Shown: positions 51,043-60,487 of the stretch, piece by piece
How positions within the stretch are numbered: position 1 is the first letter of the stretch
Layout: each line of letters starts with the position of its first letter
Origin: an uncultured Desulfobacteraceae bacterium
GTDB taxonomy: Bacteria; Desulfobacterota; Desulfobacteria; Desulfobacterales; UBA5852
DNA: 64,000 bases
Reading direction: 5' to 3'
Assembly: GCA_913060875.1 (NCBI GenBank)
Contig: CAJXSL010000001.1
Location: forward strand, 1,012,464-1,076,463
Notes under the pieces: generated by a model
What the model saw: only the letters and a program-made list of their open reading frames with translations
Database searches by the model: none
What the model was told of the DNA's origin: nothing
Program-made: the position numbers and the translations under genes

Positions 51043-54000
51043 CTATGTTTCGGGCAATTGCGCCAGTTCCTCTCTGACCCCGTCGGGTGCCAGCAGAGTT
51101 CCCAGGCGTTCAAAGATTTTCAGAGCGCGGTTCAGATAATCACGGGCCGCAGCAACGTCTCCCTTATTCCCATAGCAACGGCCTAAACCCGCATAGGCCA
51201 GGGCCAGGAGATTCTCCGCCTTGATTTCGCTAAAAATGGCGATGGCTTTTTCAAAGCAAGTGTCTGCGGATGGCTTCTTTTCCTGGGCCGGGTCAGCTTC
51301 CAGCGAAATTGAGCCCAATAAAAGGTGGTGACATGCGGCATTATATTTCATTCCCCTTTTTTCGGCGAGTTTTAAAACCTCTTCAAGCTCTTCTTGAGCT
51401 TTATCAAACTGATGGTTCAGCCGATAGCCATCAGCGAGCAAAGTACCAAAAGTTACCGAAAAAGCATGCGCACCCGTCATTCGAAACCCCGTAACACCTT
51501 CGACAAGATAGTCGAGGCCCTTTTCCGGCTCACCTGAGTGACATAATGCCCAACCCAGAGCAGATCGAGCCCATAGATATTCAAGAGGACTGGATGCTTT
51601 TGCGACAGCCAGTTGGGCCAGTTCAACCGCCCGCGCCATGTCGCCTTTCATGACATAAGCGAAACTTATTTCCATGGCGGAGAAGGATGAAAGGCTCAGG
51701 TCAGAATGCGCATCGGCGGCTTTAAGCGCATGCTCTCCCTCCTTGACCGCGGCATTCCAATGGCCCATATAGGCATAGGCTTGTGAAACCGTACAGAATG
51801 ACATTACGTAGGGTCGCAAGGAAAAGGCTTTTTGATGTGCTTGAATGACCTTTTCTCTTAGCGCCAGCACCGCTTCAAAGTTTCCTTTCCATAGCTGGGC
51901 CCACTGACAGACCATATAGGCGTACCCTGCGTAAAATTCATTGCCGCAGGCCTCGCACAAACGGATTGCCTCCCCGGCGGTTTCAAGGGATTCGTCAATG
52001 CGTCCAAATTGCCATTCGCAGAGCCCTTTTCGGGCATAAAAGCCGCCCAGAAGGCCGGGATTGTCCAGATCGACGGCCACGGGCTCGTATTTCAGCAGCA
52101 GGGCATAATAATCTGGAAATTTGTCCAGCAGCTGAAAGGCAAGGGCATTTTCGACCAGCATGGATATACGCAGCCGCCGGTGTTGGGGGGTATCCGGCAG
52201 GGTGTCCAACAGCCCCATGGCCGTCTCGAAATACCCCATAGCATCCACAAGTGCATATAGTTTTATGGCTTTGCGGTTGGCCAGAACGAGGTATTCAATG
52301 GCTTTTTCCTTATCGTCGCTGCGGCCGTAGTGGTAGGTCAGCATTTCGTAGAACTCTTCCAGGTTGCCGGCATAAAGCTCTTCGATGGCCTGGCCGATTT
52401 GCTGGTGAATCTCTTTGCGTCGGGCAGAAAGCAGGCTGTTGTAGGCGACCTCCTGGACCAGGGCGTGCTTGAAAATGTACTCCAGCTCGGGAAACAGGCT
52501 TTTTTCATAGATGAATTCCAGGCCCTGGAGGTTCAAAAGCTGATGTTTCAGGTCTTCACGCATGCCGCTGATGGCCTGCAGCAATCGGAACGCAAATTCC
52601 CTGCCGATCACGGCGGCCACCTGCATGATCCGCTTCAGGCTCTCTTCCAGGCGGTCGATGCGCGCGGCAATGATCCCCTGAACCGTGTCGGGCACCTTAA
52701 GGTCCGTAGAAGCCCGGCGGAGAACATAGCGTTGGTCTTTGATTTCGATGGTGCCGTTTTCCAAAAGCGAATGGGTCAGCTCCTCCATGAAGAGCGGGTT
52801 GCCGGCGGCCCGGTTCAAGATGAGCTCACTTAGCTCCGGGGCCGTCTCGCTGCCTTCGAGAATGGACTTGACCAGCTCGGCGCTGGATTTGAGGGTAAGC
52901 TGGTTCACCCCGATGCGGTTAAAATAGGATTTGCCGCCCCACTGGTGGGTGTACTCCGGCCGGTAGAGCAAAATCAGCATGACCCTGGCGGTGGCCAGCC
53001 AGCCGATGAAATAGTCCAAAAACGCCTCGCTGGTCTTGTCGACCCAGTGAAGGTCATCAACCGCCAGAATCAGAGGCCGCTGTTGGCTGCCCCGGACGAT
53101 CAGGTTGCGCAGGGCTTCAAAAAGCTTTTCCCTTTTGACCCGCGGATCGAGCCTGAGGTAGGTTTCATCCGTCACCTTGAGTGATAAAAGATCGAAAATC
53201 GGCGGCAGGACGCCTTGAAGCTTTTCGTCAAGGGCCATTATCTTTTCGCTGACCTGCTTTCTGATGGCAGGTTCGCTGCCACCCTCCGTGATCTCAAAAA
53301 AGGAATTTAAAATGTCAAGGATGGGCAGATAGGGAATGGCGCTGCCAAAGTGAATGCAGCGGCCTTCGAGATACCCGAATTCGCCCCTTGGAAGTCGCTT
53401 CATGAACTCCAACAGCAACCGCGATTTGCCCACGCCGGCCTCGCCGACCACGCCCACCACCTGGCCGGTGCCGGATTTAACTTTCTCGTAGGCCTCCATG
53501 AAAGCCGCCATGGAGTTTTTGCGGCCCACGAATCGGGTAAGGCCCTTGGCTGCGGCGGCCTCGATGCGGGTGGCCGCGCCGCCGGCACCTAAAAGCTCAA
53601 AAACCTCCTGGGGTTCTTCTTTGCCTTTCACCGGCAGCTGGCCCAGCGCTTTTAGATCGAAATAGTCTTTGACCAGCCGCTGGGTATTGCGGGAGATCAG
53701 CACCGTTCCGGGGTGCGCCAGGCTTTCCATGCGCGCGGCCAGGTTGGTGGTGTCTCCCACGGCCGTGTAATCCATGCGCAGGTCGTCGCCGATGGCCCCC
53801 ACGATCACCGGCCCGGAGTTGAGACCCAGGCGCATCTTAAACGCGATCCCGTAATCACGGCTTACCTTTTCGCCAAAGCGCCTTACAGCCTGCTGGATGG
53901 CAAGGGCCGCGTGGCAGGCCCTCTGGGCATGGTCCTCGTGGGCCAGGGGGGCGCCGAAGAGCGCCATCACCCCGTCGCCGGTAAACTGGTTGATCGTGCC

Positions 54001-54396
54001 CTCATGCTTGTGGATCTCGTCCATCAGGATCTTGAAACAGCCGTCCATGATTTCATGGATCTGCTCCGGGTCGAGTTTTTCGGCAAGTCGGGTGAAGCCG
54101 GCCACGTCGGCAAACAGAACGCTCACCAGCTTGCGCTCGCCCTCGATCGCAGATCGCATGGTAAGGATTTTCTCTGCCAGGTGCCTTGGGGTGTAGGTCT
54201 GGGGTTGCTCATAGCTAACCGATTTAAGATCTTTTGATTTCCGCAAGTCATGACCGCATTCACTGCAGAATTTACTGCCAACCGGGTTCATTTTTCTGCA
54301 TTCCGGGCATTCAAGCTCTAACTTGTTGCCGCATTCGCTGCAGAACTTGGCATTCTCCAAATTATCAAATTGGCATTTCGGGCATTTCATAAGCAT
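51043..54396 (-). CDS. Class III adenylate cyclase-AAA ATPase-TPR protein with zinc ribbons
   Basis: The 1117-residue cytoplasmic protein starts with two zinc ribbons (CPKCQFDN...CSECG; CPECRKMN...CSECG). A class III nucleotide cyclase domain follows (~85-265; VLFADVAGFTRL and TGDGVMALFG hold the metal-binding Asp residues), then an ATPase with Walker A VGEAGVGKSRLLLEF and Walker B-like LAVDDLHWVD, and a long TPR-like C-terminal half. This layout is known in many soil and marine bacteria; it probably makes cAMP under control of the ATPase. It stands alone on the minus strand. Confidence 0.87.
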   Translation of the reverse strand: MLMKCPKCQFDNLENAKFCSECGNKLELECPECRKMNPVGSKFCSECGHDLRKSKDLKSVSYEQPQTYTPRHLAEKILTMRSAIEGERKLVSVLFADVAGFTRLAEKLDPEQIHEIMDGCFKILMDEIHKHEGTINQFTGDGVMALFGAPLAHEDHAQRACHAALAIQQAVRRFGEKVSRDYGIAFKMRLGLNSGPVIVGAIGDDLRMDYTAVGDTTNLAARMESLAHPGTVLISRNTQRLVKDYFDLKALGQLPVKGKEEPQEVFELLGAGGAATRIEAAAAKGLTRFVGRKNSMAAFMEAYEKVKSGTGQVVGVVGEAGVGKSRLLLEFMKRLPRGEFGYLEGRCIHFGSAIPYLPILDILNSFFEITEGGSEPAIRKQVSEKIMALDEKLQGVLPPIFDLLSLKVTDETYLRLDPRVKREKLFEALRNLIVRGSQQRPLILAVDDLHWVDKTSEAFLDYFIGWLATARVMLILLYRPEYTHQWGGKSYFNRIGVNQLTLKSSAELVKSILEGSETAPELSELILNRAAGNPLFMEELTHSLLENGTIEIKDQRYVLRRASTDLKVPDTVQGIIAARIDRLEESLKRIMQVAAVIGREFAFRLLQAISGMREDLKHQLLNLQGLEFIYEKSLFPELEYIFKHALVQEVAYNSLLSARRKEIHQQIGQAIEELYAGNLEEFYEMLTYHYGRSDDKEKAIEYLVLANRKAIKLYALVDAMGYFETAMGLLDTLPDTPQHRRLRISMLVENALAFQLLDKFPDYYALLLKYEPVAVDLDNPGLLGGFYARKGLCEWQFGRIDESLETAGEAIRLCEACGNEFYAGYAYMVCQWAQLWKGNFEAVLALREKVIQAHQKAFSLRPYVMSFCTVSQAYAYMGHWNAAVKEGEHALKAADAHSDLSLSSFSAMEISFAYVMKGDMARAVELAQLAVAKASSPLEYLWARSALGWALCHSGEPEKGLDYLVEGVTGFRMTGAHAFSVTFGTLLADGYRLNHQFDKAQEELEEVLKLAEKRGMKYNAACHHLLLGSISLEADPAQEKKPSADTCFEKAIAIFSEIKAENLLALAYAGLGRCYGNKGDVAAARDYLNRALKIFERLGTLLAPDGVREELAQLPET

Positions 54397-54461
54397 GGCC
54401 CCCCTATTTGAATTTAGGGGACAAAGGCGGGACGTCCGTTGATATGTAAATTGCTAATTGG

Positions 54462-54723
54462 TTAGCCCGAACATTTCATGAAATTTTTTCTACGCATTAA
54501 ATTTTATGCAAATATTCAGGGGTATCAAAGCTATTCGGGATCTAATTTTCAGGTGACACTTTGTACCCTTGGTCGATTTCCAAAAAGGCAGAAAAAATTT
54601 CACCCTGCGGGCGCGTCCGAGATGCCCATTGGCCGCGTTATCAGGAGCTTGCGGTACAGGCGTACAGCGGCGCCCCTGATGCCTTGCCAATGAACATCGC
54701 GAACGCGTGAAATATCCGGGTTA
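54462..54723. mobile_element. MITE-like family 1, full copy B (inverted)
   Basis: TTAGCCCGAACATTTCATGA at the left and ACGCGTGAAATATCCGGGTT at the right are the family ends in inverted order relative to 33928-34187. The interior blocks GGTGACACTTTGTACCCTTG and GGCGCCCCTGATGCCTTGCC are shared in complement. Confidence 0.8.
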
Positions 54724-54755
54724 GCAAGTAAATCAATTGCGCAGCGAAGATGTGG

Positions 54756-54917
54756 GGTGCCCATAATTTCATACTCTTACACAAGAGTGGACATGCTGTT
54801 GCCTTCCAATTAGATCAAAATGGGGATGTTACGATCGTGGATCGTCAAACTGACGTAAGTTTCAGATCGACAGGTCTCCTATTGATTGATGATGGCTGGA
54901 AATGTGTTGGGCCTGGA
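54756..54917 (+). pseudogene. Broken third copy of the 79-aa orphan gene
   Basis: It matches the family from GAHNFILLHKSG to WKCVGPG. The first ~18 codons are missing, and the last ~8 are replaced by RPVPELNPNIS followed by a stop. It lies between a full and a minimal copy of MITE-like family 1. Confidence 0.7.
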
Positions 54918-54933
54918 AGGCCCGTTCCTGAGC

Positions 54934-54967
54934 TTAACCCGAACATTTCATGAAATATCCAGGTTAA
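54934..54967. mobile_element. MITE-like family 1, minimal copy (ends joined)
   Basis: TTAACCCGAACATTTCATGA is directly followed by AATATCCAGGTTAA, so only the two terminal repeats remain. Its right end provides the stop codon of the minus-strand gene at 54964-55407. Confidence 0.7.
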
Positions 54968-55407
54968 TCCTCGATATCGTTATTTTCTATTGGGCTACGT
55001 GGCAAGATATACACGCCCGCAGGCTTAATATACCCACCAGCGCCGTCCCTCATAACCGATCCCTCAGGCGTGTCATAGCCCCCTTGGTCGTTTGGTGTGG
55101 CCATAAGACCTGAATTCTTGCTATTCGCCGCGCTGCCACCTCCTTCTTGCGGCGTGTAATGGCCGCTTGGGCAATACCAACCACCCGCACCATCCGGGCT
55201 GCAAATTCCTCCACCCGGCAGGCGTATGCGGCCATCGGGAAGGGGGATAATCGCGCCCTCATTGGTATCCCACCCGCCGCCGGGCCTTATGTGTTGCCGG
55301 CTTTGCTCCGCATTTACCGGGGATAATGTTAAAAGCCCCATAATTAAGCTCAAGCCCATAATGCAGACAAATAATGTAACGGCCGTATGTGGAATAATAG
55401 TCTTCAT
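54964..55407 (-). CDS. Exported glycine-rich hypothetical protein
   Basis: The 147-residue protein has a signal peptide (residues ~1-34) and a Gly/Pro-rich mature part with short repeated themes (IRPGGGWDTNEGAIIPLPDGRIRLPGGGICSPDGAGGWYCPSG and MRDGAGGYIKPAG). Two cysteines flank DGAGGWY. It may be cell-surface associated. The TAA stop comes from a mobile repeat, so the original protein may have been longer. Confidence 0.6.
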   Translation of the reverse strand: MKTIIPHTAVTLFVCIMGLSLIMGLLTLSPVNAEQSRQHIRPGGGWDTNEGAIIPLPDGRIRLPGGGICSPDGAGGWYCPSGHYTPQEGGGSAANSKNSGLMATPNDQGGYDTPEGSVMRDGAGGYIKPAGVYILPRSPIENNDIED

Positions 55408-55509
55408 CCCGTCACCTTTACCTTCCGGACCTTAAATGGGCGCAATGGGTTGGGCGTCCATTGGGTCCTACGAAGTCCGTGCGTCCTGATGTCGCCCGAA
55501 ACAATCACT

Positions 55510-55587
55510 AGAAGCCATCTCAAAATTAGGGTTTTCGTTCGAGATCAAGGCGTGGCCGAGTATTTCCGTAAAGCGGGACTTCCCGTC
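55510..55587. mobile_element. MITE-like family 2, partial copy C (inverted)
   Basis: AGAAGCCATCTCAAAATTAGG is the family end, followed by CGAGATCAAGGCGTGGCCGA and AAAGCGGGACTTCCCGTC, which match the complement of the right half of 3391-3607. Confidence 0.7.
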
Positions 55588-55609
55588 TAATCGATTCCGA
55601 TCGGTGGGT

Positions 55610-55700
55610 GTCAACCGGAGGAATAGTAGGCTATTTCGAGGATTGAAAACGAGCGAGAACGCCGCAAGGGCCGAAAGATGCCATTTGTGGATGGAGACCA
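55610..55700. repeat. Dispersed repeat G, copy 2
   Basis: CAACCGGAGGAATAG, GAGGATTGAAAACGAGCGAG, AACGCCGC and GGGCCGAAAGATGCCATTTG as in 37622-37766. 55701-55887 shows no gene. Confidence 0.6.
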
Positions 55701-55887
55701 GGTAGCTCATCGTAGAGGCGGTTGGAATCGTAGCGGAGAAGGCAGGCAGTTAATCCGATGTGGAGGGTGGAAGTCACTACAGAAAGTTGCTTCAACGTTA
55801 CAGTGATGCCACTGTGATCGCTTATTCAATAACAATAATCATGCAAAGCTGATTCGCAATATTGGCCCCACTTGTTGTCACCCCTCA

Positions 55888-56064
55888 TCACAAGCATGAC
55901 GTTGGCGTGTTGTAGTACCACTCATCGATACAATTGAAATATTGCCCCAGGGCTTCGGGGGTGTGGGAATCAGAACTCAACACGATCGGTATGCCCATTG
56001 CGGCGGCTTCGTGGACGATCCAGGGACTGGGATAGGGGGCGTTGACGGGATGGTTGATACCCGC
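55888..56064 (-). pseudogene. C-terminal fragment of a PHP-family (histidinol-phosphatase-like) protein
   Basis: Translated on the minus strand: NHPVNAPYPSPWIVHEAAAMGIPIVLSSDSHTPEALGQYFNCIDEWY then a stop. The YPSxxIxxEAxxxGIPIxLSSDSHxPE pattern is the C-terminal metal-binding part of PHP phosphoesterases. No upstream part of the gene is present. A shorter piece of the same gene lies at 60394-60487. In no position is an intact copy seen. Confidence 0.7.
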
Positions 56065-56132
56065 TGGGAAACAAGGTCGGGACGTCTACATTATTATGCT
56101 TTCCTATCTTTCTATGAAAGTAGGATCCAACT

Positions 56133-56372
56133 GTGACTCAGGATGATTGTAAAAATGCTGGTTTACAAAGGCTTTTTCAAAAAGGTGCCCATAATTTCGT
56201 CCTCTTGCACAAGCGTGGAAACGCTATTGCCTTCCAATTAGATCAAAATGGGGACGTTGCTATCCTGGATCGTCAAACTGACGTAAGTTTCCGATCGACG
56301 GGTCTCTTATTGATTGATGAAGGTTGGAAATGTGTTGGGCCGGGATTGGAATACAGCTGGTTGTTTGAATGA
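56133..56372 (+). CDS. Orphan 79-aa protein, copy 2
   Basis: It is 70 of 79 residues identical to the product of 50714-50953, with the same GTG start and shared upstream sequence (CTATCTTTCTATGAAAGTAGG). The intact frame in both copies, with changes that mostly keep residue type, suggests selection on the protein. It is followed at once by a convergent minus-strand lipoprotein gene. Confidence 0.65.
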   Translation: MTQDDCKNAGLQRLFQKGAHNFVLLHKRGNAIAFQLDQNGDVAILDRQTDVSFRSTGLLLIDEGWKCVGPGLEYSWLFE

Positions 56373-56380
56373 CACTCCTT

Positions 56381-56911
56381 CTACTGCGTGTTCAAAAGAT
56401 AGTTGATGACCTCCTGGTTGCTTAAAATCCGGCTTGCGGCATCGGCAATCGCTGCATCTACCGCTTTTTCAATAGAGGTCGACCACTTGGCATTCGTGGC
56501 GAGGCCAAGTCTCTGTCCATTAATCCCGATCACCATATCGATATCGCAGCGTGGCATTTTGGGCCAAGCCATCGCTACGTCAATGACTTCGATTTGGATC
56601 ACTTTCTCGGCCTGCGGGGAGATCTGGAAGCCATTCTTGACGAACTCATGCTCAAGTGTGGACGTTATCGCTTCACCGAAAGCGGATAATTTAGCCTTGT
56701 AGATTTTATCTGTGCACGGACTAGTGATTATAAGATCCTTGTCGGTGACATCCTCAATGCGGATCGGCTCGAAGACGCCAGACTTGCCATCGAAATGATA
56801 GGGTGCGGCCGGAATATCGGTGGGTGGTTGGTGAGCCACCTGCTTGCTGCAGCCAGCTAATAGCAGGGCCGTTGCCAGCATCAGTAATGCAGCGATCATC
56901 CGTCTGCTCAT
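56381..56911 (-). CDS. Putative lipoprotein, second gene of a pair
   Basis: The ~176-residue protein has a lipobox (ALLLAGC) after a hydrophobic leader. The mature part has DKIYKAKLSAFGEAITSTLEHEFVKNGF and SIEKAVDAAIADAASRILSNQEVINYLL, recalling small outer-membrane lipoproteins that bind partners through an alpha/beta fold. The start at 56911 is set by the GAGGAGG that lies within the end of the upstream gene. It is 1 base after that gene's stop. Confidence 0.72.
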   Translation of the reverse strand: MSRRMIAALLMLATALLLAGCSKQVAHQPPTDIPAAPYHFDGKSGVFEPIRIEDVTDKDLIITSPCTDKIYKAKLSAFGEAITSTLEHEFVKNGFQISPQAEKVIQIEVIDVAMAWPKMPRCDIDMVIGINGQRLGLATNAKWSTSIEKAVDAAIADAASRILSNQEVINYLLNTQ

Positions 56912-56912
56912 T

Positions 56913-57365
56913 TTACACCTCCTCTGCTTCGGTGTTGAAGAGCCCCAATAGAGCCTCCTGAACCATAATTTGAACAGACTTGCGCGCCAGGCTCGTTCGG
57001 ACCGACTGACCACGAGCAATCAAGATATTGTTCGAGGCATCTCGAAACTGGACCTTGAACATTAAGAGGTAGTTGGTGATGTCCCACATCCAGCGGTCTT
57101 CAAACAAGACGATTACATCCGTGTCATCCGGCATGTCCTGCTCAAACCCGGATGTAACATTGGCCAGACCCATGGCATTCATTTCTTCGACGAGGGTCAA
57201 GTCGATATGGCGCGCATCATCTTCATGACACAACACGAAGTAATTTTTTTCTGGGCTGATGGCGGCATTCGGCATAATTCGCGAGGAGGTGTATTTTATT
57301 GAGCATCCCATCGTGACAGTAAGCGCCGGCACCAGAAAAAATAAAGTGAAAAAGTTGCGTTTCAT
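56913..57365 (-). CDS. Putative lipoprotein, first gene of a pair
   Basis: The 150-residue protein has a leader and lipobox (VTMGC). The mature part includes TDVIVLFEDRWMWDITNYLLMFKVQFRDASNN and LARKSVQIMVQEALLGLF, again a small alpha/beta fold of unknown role; the pair may form one envelope complex. 57366-57535 shows no gene. Confidence 0.72.
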   Translation of the reverse strand: MKRNFFTLFFLVPALTVTMGCSIKYTSSRIMPNAAISPEKNYFVLCHEDDARHIDLTLVEEMNAMGLANVTSGFEQDMPDDTDVIVLFEDRWMWDITNYLLMFKVQFRDASNNILIARGQSVRTSLARKSVQIMVQEALLGLFNTEAEEV

Positions 57366-57535
57366 CTCTCCTCCCCCTGCAAGATGGTAATCGCACTATT
57401 GAAATGTTATAATCCAACTTTTTGGACTGCTAAGTTTGCATAAACAAAGAGGCACATACAGCCATGGCAATACCTCCAGAAACACAAGGAGGCATGGCGT
57501 GATATCGATCCATCATTATCGATACGAATTCCTAT

Positions 57536-58801
57536 TCAATCCCCAGCAAAATTGACAATCGGCAGGACTGCATATGAGGAATAATACTTTTTTACCGCTT
57601 TAGCTACTTTTAGTAGATGGCTATGTTTAATTTTTGCGTTTGTCACCAGCAAGATCGCATTTTTAGTTTTCGGATCGACATAAACTTGTGCTGTAAATGA
57701 CGTTCCTTGTCCATGGTGCCAAAGTAAATAATGCCCATCATTTTCCTTTTTCGTATTCCAGCCTAAAGCATAATTCAAAGCATCAGCGTCCAAATGATAA
57801 TGTAACTTGAAAAGCAACCTACTGAAATTACCGAGATTAGATACCCAATTCCAATTTGCTGAATTGGGTGGCCTATGCATTCGGTTAAGTGTGTTTGATT
57901 CTATCAAGGTCATGCTGGTTACTTGATAAGCCTTAAGGTGAAAAAGAACGAATTTGGACCAATCATCTATAGTGATAGCCACATTACCCATCGGAGCAAT
58001 AAAATCTGGTAAGTCCTGCCTTATTGCTTCAAAAGTGTCGTTCTTCAAGTGGCCATAAGGTTGCGAAATTGGGTCTTTTGCAGCTGGTGATCCATATCCG
58101 GCACTATGTAGCTTCAATGGGTGAAATAGTTTTGCTTCCATGAGGTCCTCAAATGCTTGGTTCTCTATCTTTTCAAGCATTACCCCGGCTATTAAAAATC
58201 CGCTATTCGAGTAGACGACTCGTTTGTCAGGAGGATGAGTTGGTTCATGATGAATAGCACGTTTCAAATAGAGAAACCGTATATCCATAGGAAGGCTTTT
58301 GGAAATCAATAAATCTTCAAGTTCTTCCGAGGGAAGCCCCGATGTCTCTTTATCATCAACGTAGCCCGACCTGTTCGATAACAATTGCCGGATGGATATA
58401 TTCTCCCATTTGGCATCCATTTCAAGGTCAGGAAAAACGTTCCGGACAGTTGAATCCCACTTTAAGTTTCCCTTTTCAATTAATATGGCTGCCAGGGTCG
58501 CCGTGAACGCTTTTCCACATGATCCGATCAAAAATTTATCATCGACTGTCACCCAATTATCGGTTCCATATACTCGGGTCCCAACAGCGGCTTTAGAATA
58601 GATTTCTCCATTGATGATTACAGACGCAAATATAGCTGGCAATTGTTCTTTTTGGCGAATTTTTTCTAAAAAAATCGCAAAATCAGCGTCACCGGACCTA
58701 TTAGTTACCGGAGCTGGGGTTGTGGCACATCCTAAGAAGGATAGCCATGAAAATACGAATCCCAGATAGACAAGAACAAATCTCTTTTTGGTTTTATGCA
58801 T
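57536..58801 (-). CDS. Class C beta-lactamase-like serine hydrolase lipoprotein
   Basis: The 421-residue protein has a leader with lipobox (SFLGC). It has the serine-hydrolase motifs SCGK (catalytic S-x-x-K), YSNSG (Y-x-N) and HHGQGTSF in place of KTG. This is the family of esterases, D-aminopeptidases and class C beta-lactamases; members with HxG are mostly esterases or peptidases. It is anchored at the periplasmic side. No operon partner is seen. Confidence 0.82.
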   Translation of the reverse strand: MHKTKKRFVLVYLGFVFSWLSFLGCATTPAPVTNRSGDADFAIFLEKIRQKEQLPAIFASVIINGEIYSKAAVGTRVYGTDNWVTVDDKFLIGSCGKAFTATLAAILIEKGNLKWDSTVRNVFPDLEMDAKWENISIRQLLSNRSGYVDDKETSGLPSEELEDLLISKSLPMDIRFLYLKRAIHHEPTHPPDKRVVYSNSGFLIAGVMLEKIENQAFEDLMEAKLFHPLKLHSAGYGSPAAKDPISQPYGHLKNDTFEAIRQDLPDFIAPMGNVAITIDDWSKFVLFHLKAYQVTSMTLIESNTLNRMHRPPNSANWNWVSNLGNFSRLLFKLHYHLDADALNYALGWNTKKENDGHYLLWHHGQGTSFTAQVYVDPKTKNAILLVTNAKIKHSHLLKVAKAVKKYYSSYAVLPIVNFAGD

Positions 58802-58847
58802 TTTTTTATTATTAAGATGCCGTTATAAACTGCGGGATGTTTAGAAT

Positions 58848-59019
58848 AGAAGCTATCTCAAAAAAGTCTTTTTGCCCGATATCGGCGTTGTGTCCTCGTC
58901 TCAAGTCCTCGACATACTTGAGTATGTACCCCAAGGGTACTTCCTTCGGGGCGCCTACGGTATTGATTCTCGGCCACGCCTTGATCTCGAACAAAAAGCC
59001 TAATTTTGAGATGGCTTCT
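58848..59019. mobile_element. MITE-like family 2, copy B
   Basis: A 172-bp element with 16-base terminal inverted repeats AGAAGCTATCTCAAAA and TTTTGAGATGGCTTCT (1 mismatch). It shares the interior of 3391-3607, but is shorter. No coding frame. Confidence 0.8.
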
Positions 59020-59206
59020 AGCCTATACCGCAAGAACAGGATAATATTACGACAGCGAACCGGTCTTTAAAAATTCAACCTGGCAGTCTTGTCGGTTGGC
59101 TGCCTAAATCTGCGGTTATCATTTGTCTGAAACAACGTACATTTATTGGCAACAAGTTTGCTATTTTCGCCACGCCACTGGAGTAACGTGGCATATCTTG
59201 TATTGA

Positions 59207-60094
59207 TTAATCTGTCGCAGGCATGTGGCGCTGTAGAAACTCACCAACGAGACGAATGGACTCACGGCCCTCCTTGAGGATTCGGGCTGCAAGTTGGAAA
59301 TCATGGATCATGCCCTCCCATTCGTATAATTCTGCATCTATGCCTGCACTCTGAGCGCTTTCGGACAAACGCTTTGCGTCATCAAACAACATTTCCTCTG
59401 TTCCAATATGAATCTGCAAAGGTGGATAGCCTGATAAATCAGCGAAAAGGGGTGATGCGTCGGGGTCTTTTCCCGAATGGTCTCTCAGATACATTTGCAC
59501 CGCAGATTCGAGGGCCTGTCGACGAAATAACGGATCACGACCTGCTCTCTCCTCTATACTTCTACCACTTAGGGTCAGGTCAACCATGGGGGACAACAAA
59601 ACCCCAGCAACAGGCAGAGCCAATTCTGAGTCTGTCCGCATGATTGCCATTGCCAGACCTGCGCCCGCAGAGTCCCCTATAACGGCTGTTCGATCGTAGA
59701 TACTATTGATATGCGTGAAGGCAGCTCGTGCATCTTCAACTGCTGCCGGGAACGGATTTTCCGGTGCCAGCCGATAATCAACGGAATAGATAGGACAATT
59801 ACATGCAACGGATAGTCTTGCTACCATCTCTCGGTAGTCGTGCGGTCGGCCGCCGACATACAGTCCGCCATGATAATAGACAGCGGCACAGTTTTGCAAC
59901 GGATCGACAGGATAGAAGTGCATGGCCCTGGTATTTCCGAAATCGACGGTCTCTACTGTAATTCCTTTTGGAATACGCGCAAACATTCCGAGGCTCTTCA
60001 TGAATGTACGCCACCCATTGAGATCAAAGCCACCTGCATGAGCTTTACGCACCTGGAATCGGATAGCCGTTTTCACCAACCAATTGGCGAACAT
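59207..60094 (-). CDS. Alpha/beta hydrolase of the hormone-sensitive-lipase type
   Basis: The 295-residue esterase has the oxyanion HGG (YYHGGLYVGG), DYRLAPENPFPAA, the nucleophile elbow GDSAGAG, the Asp in the DPDASPLFADLSG region (about 215), and the His in GMIHDF. This is the HSL/family IV esterase pattern, for short-chain acyl esters. It lies alone on the minus strand. 60095-60393 shows no convincing gene. Confidence 0.87.
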   Translation of the reverse strand: MFANWLVKTAIRFQVRKAHAGGFDLNGWRTFMKSLGMFARIPKGITVETVDFGNTRAMHFYPVDPLQNCAAVYYHGGLYVGGRPHDYREMVARLSVACNCPIYSVDYRLAPENPFPAAVEDARAAFTHINSIYDRTAVIGDSAGAGLAMAIMRTDSELALPVAGVLLSPMVDLTLSGRSIEERAGRDPLFRRQALESAVQMYLRDHSGKDPDASPLFADLSGYPPLQIHIGTEEMLFDDAKRLSESAQSAGIDAELYEWEGMIHDFQLAARILKEGRESIRLVGEFLQRHMPATD

Positions 60095-60393
60095 ATACCT
60101 TGTCCCTTTTCTTTTCGCATGTTCAGGCCACTCGGGATCGCACCATTTCGGAATATGTGACTTATGGGGGCGTCAGGTAGGAAAAGTAGTATAAGTGGTG
60201 AAGGAGCAGCGTCTCAGATAAATGCCAATAATAAGCATGGGGGCGGCTCAGATCGGGTATCTGGCTCTAAGAATAATACAAGCTACCAAGGCAAAACACG
60301 TATTGTCAAGATTTTAAGTATGTTACAGCGAAATAAGAGAGGTTGATTGCGATTGACTGATTTAATTGGAGATATCCTATCTATGGATTCATG

Positions 60394-60487
60394 TTATGGT
60401 GTCATTTCTCCTGAGTCAAACCTGCCGTACCACTCATCGATACAATTGAAATATTGCCCCAGGGCTTCGGTGGTGTGCGGGTAAGAG
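60394..60487 (-). pseudogene. Short C-terminal fragment of a PHP-family protein
   Basis: The minus-strand frame HTTEALGQYFNCIDEWYGRFDSGEMTP-stop matches the end of the fragment at 55888-56064. Its open side stops exactly where the MITE-like family 3 element begins. Confidence 0.65.

Noticed and set aside
60164-60346. 60-codon frame MGASGRKSS...
   Set aside because: Low-complexity Ser/Gly/Asn content and no ribosome site or conserved feature.
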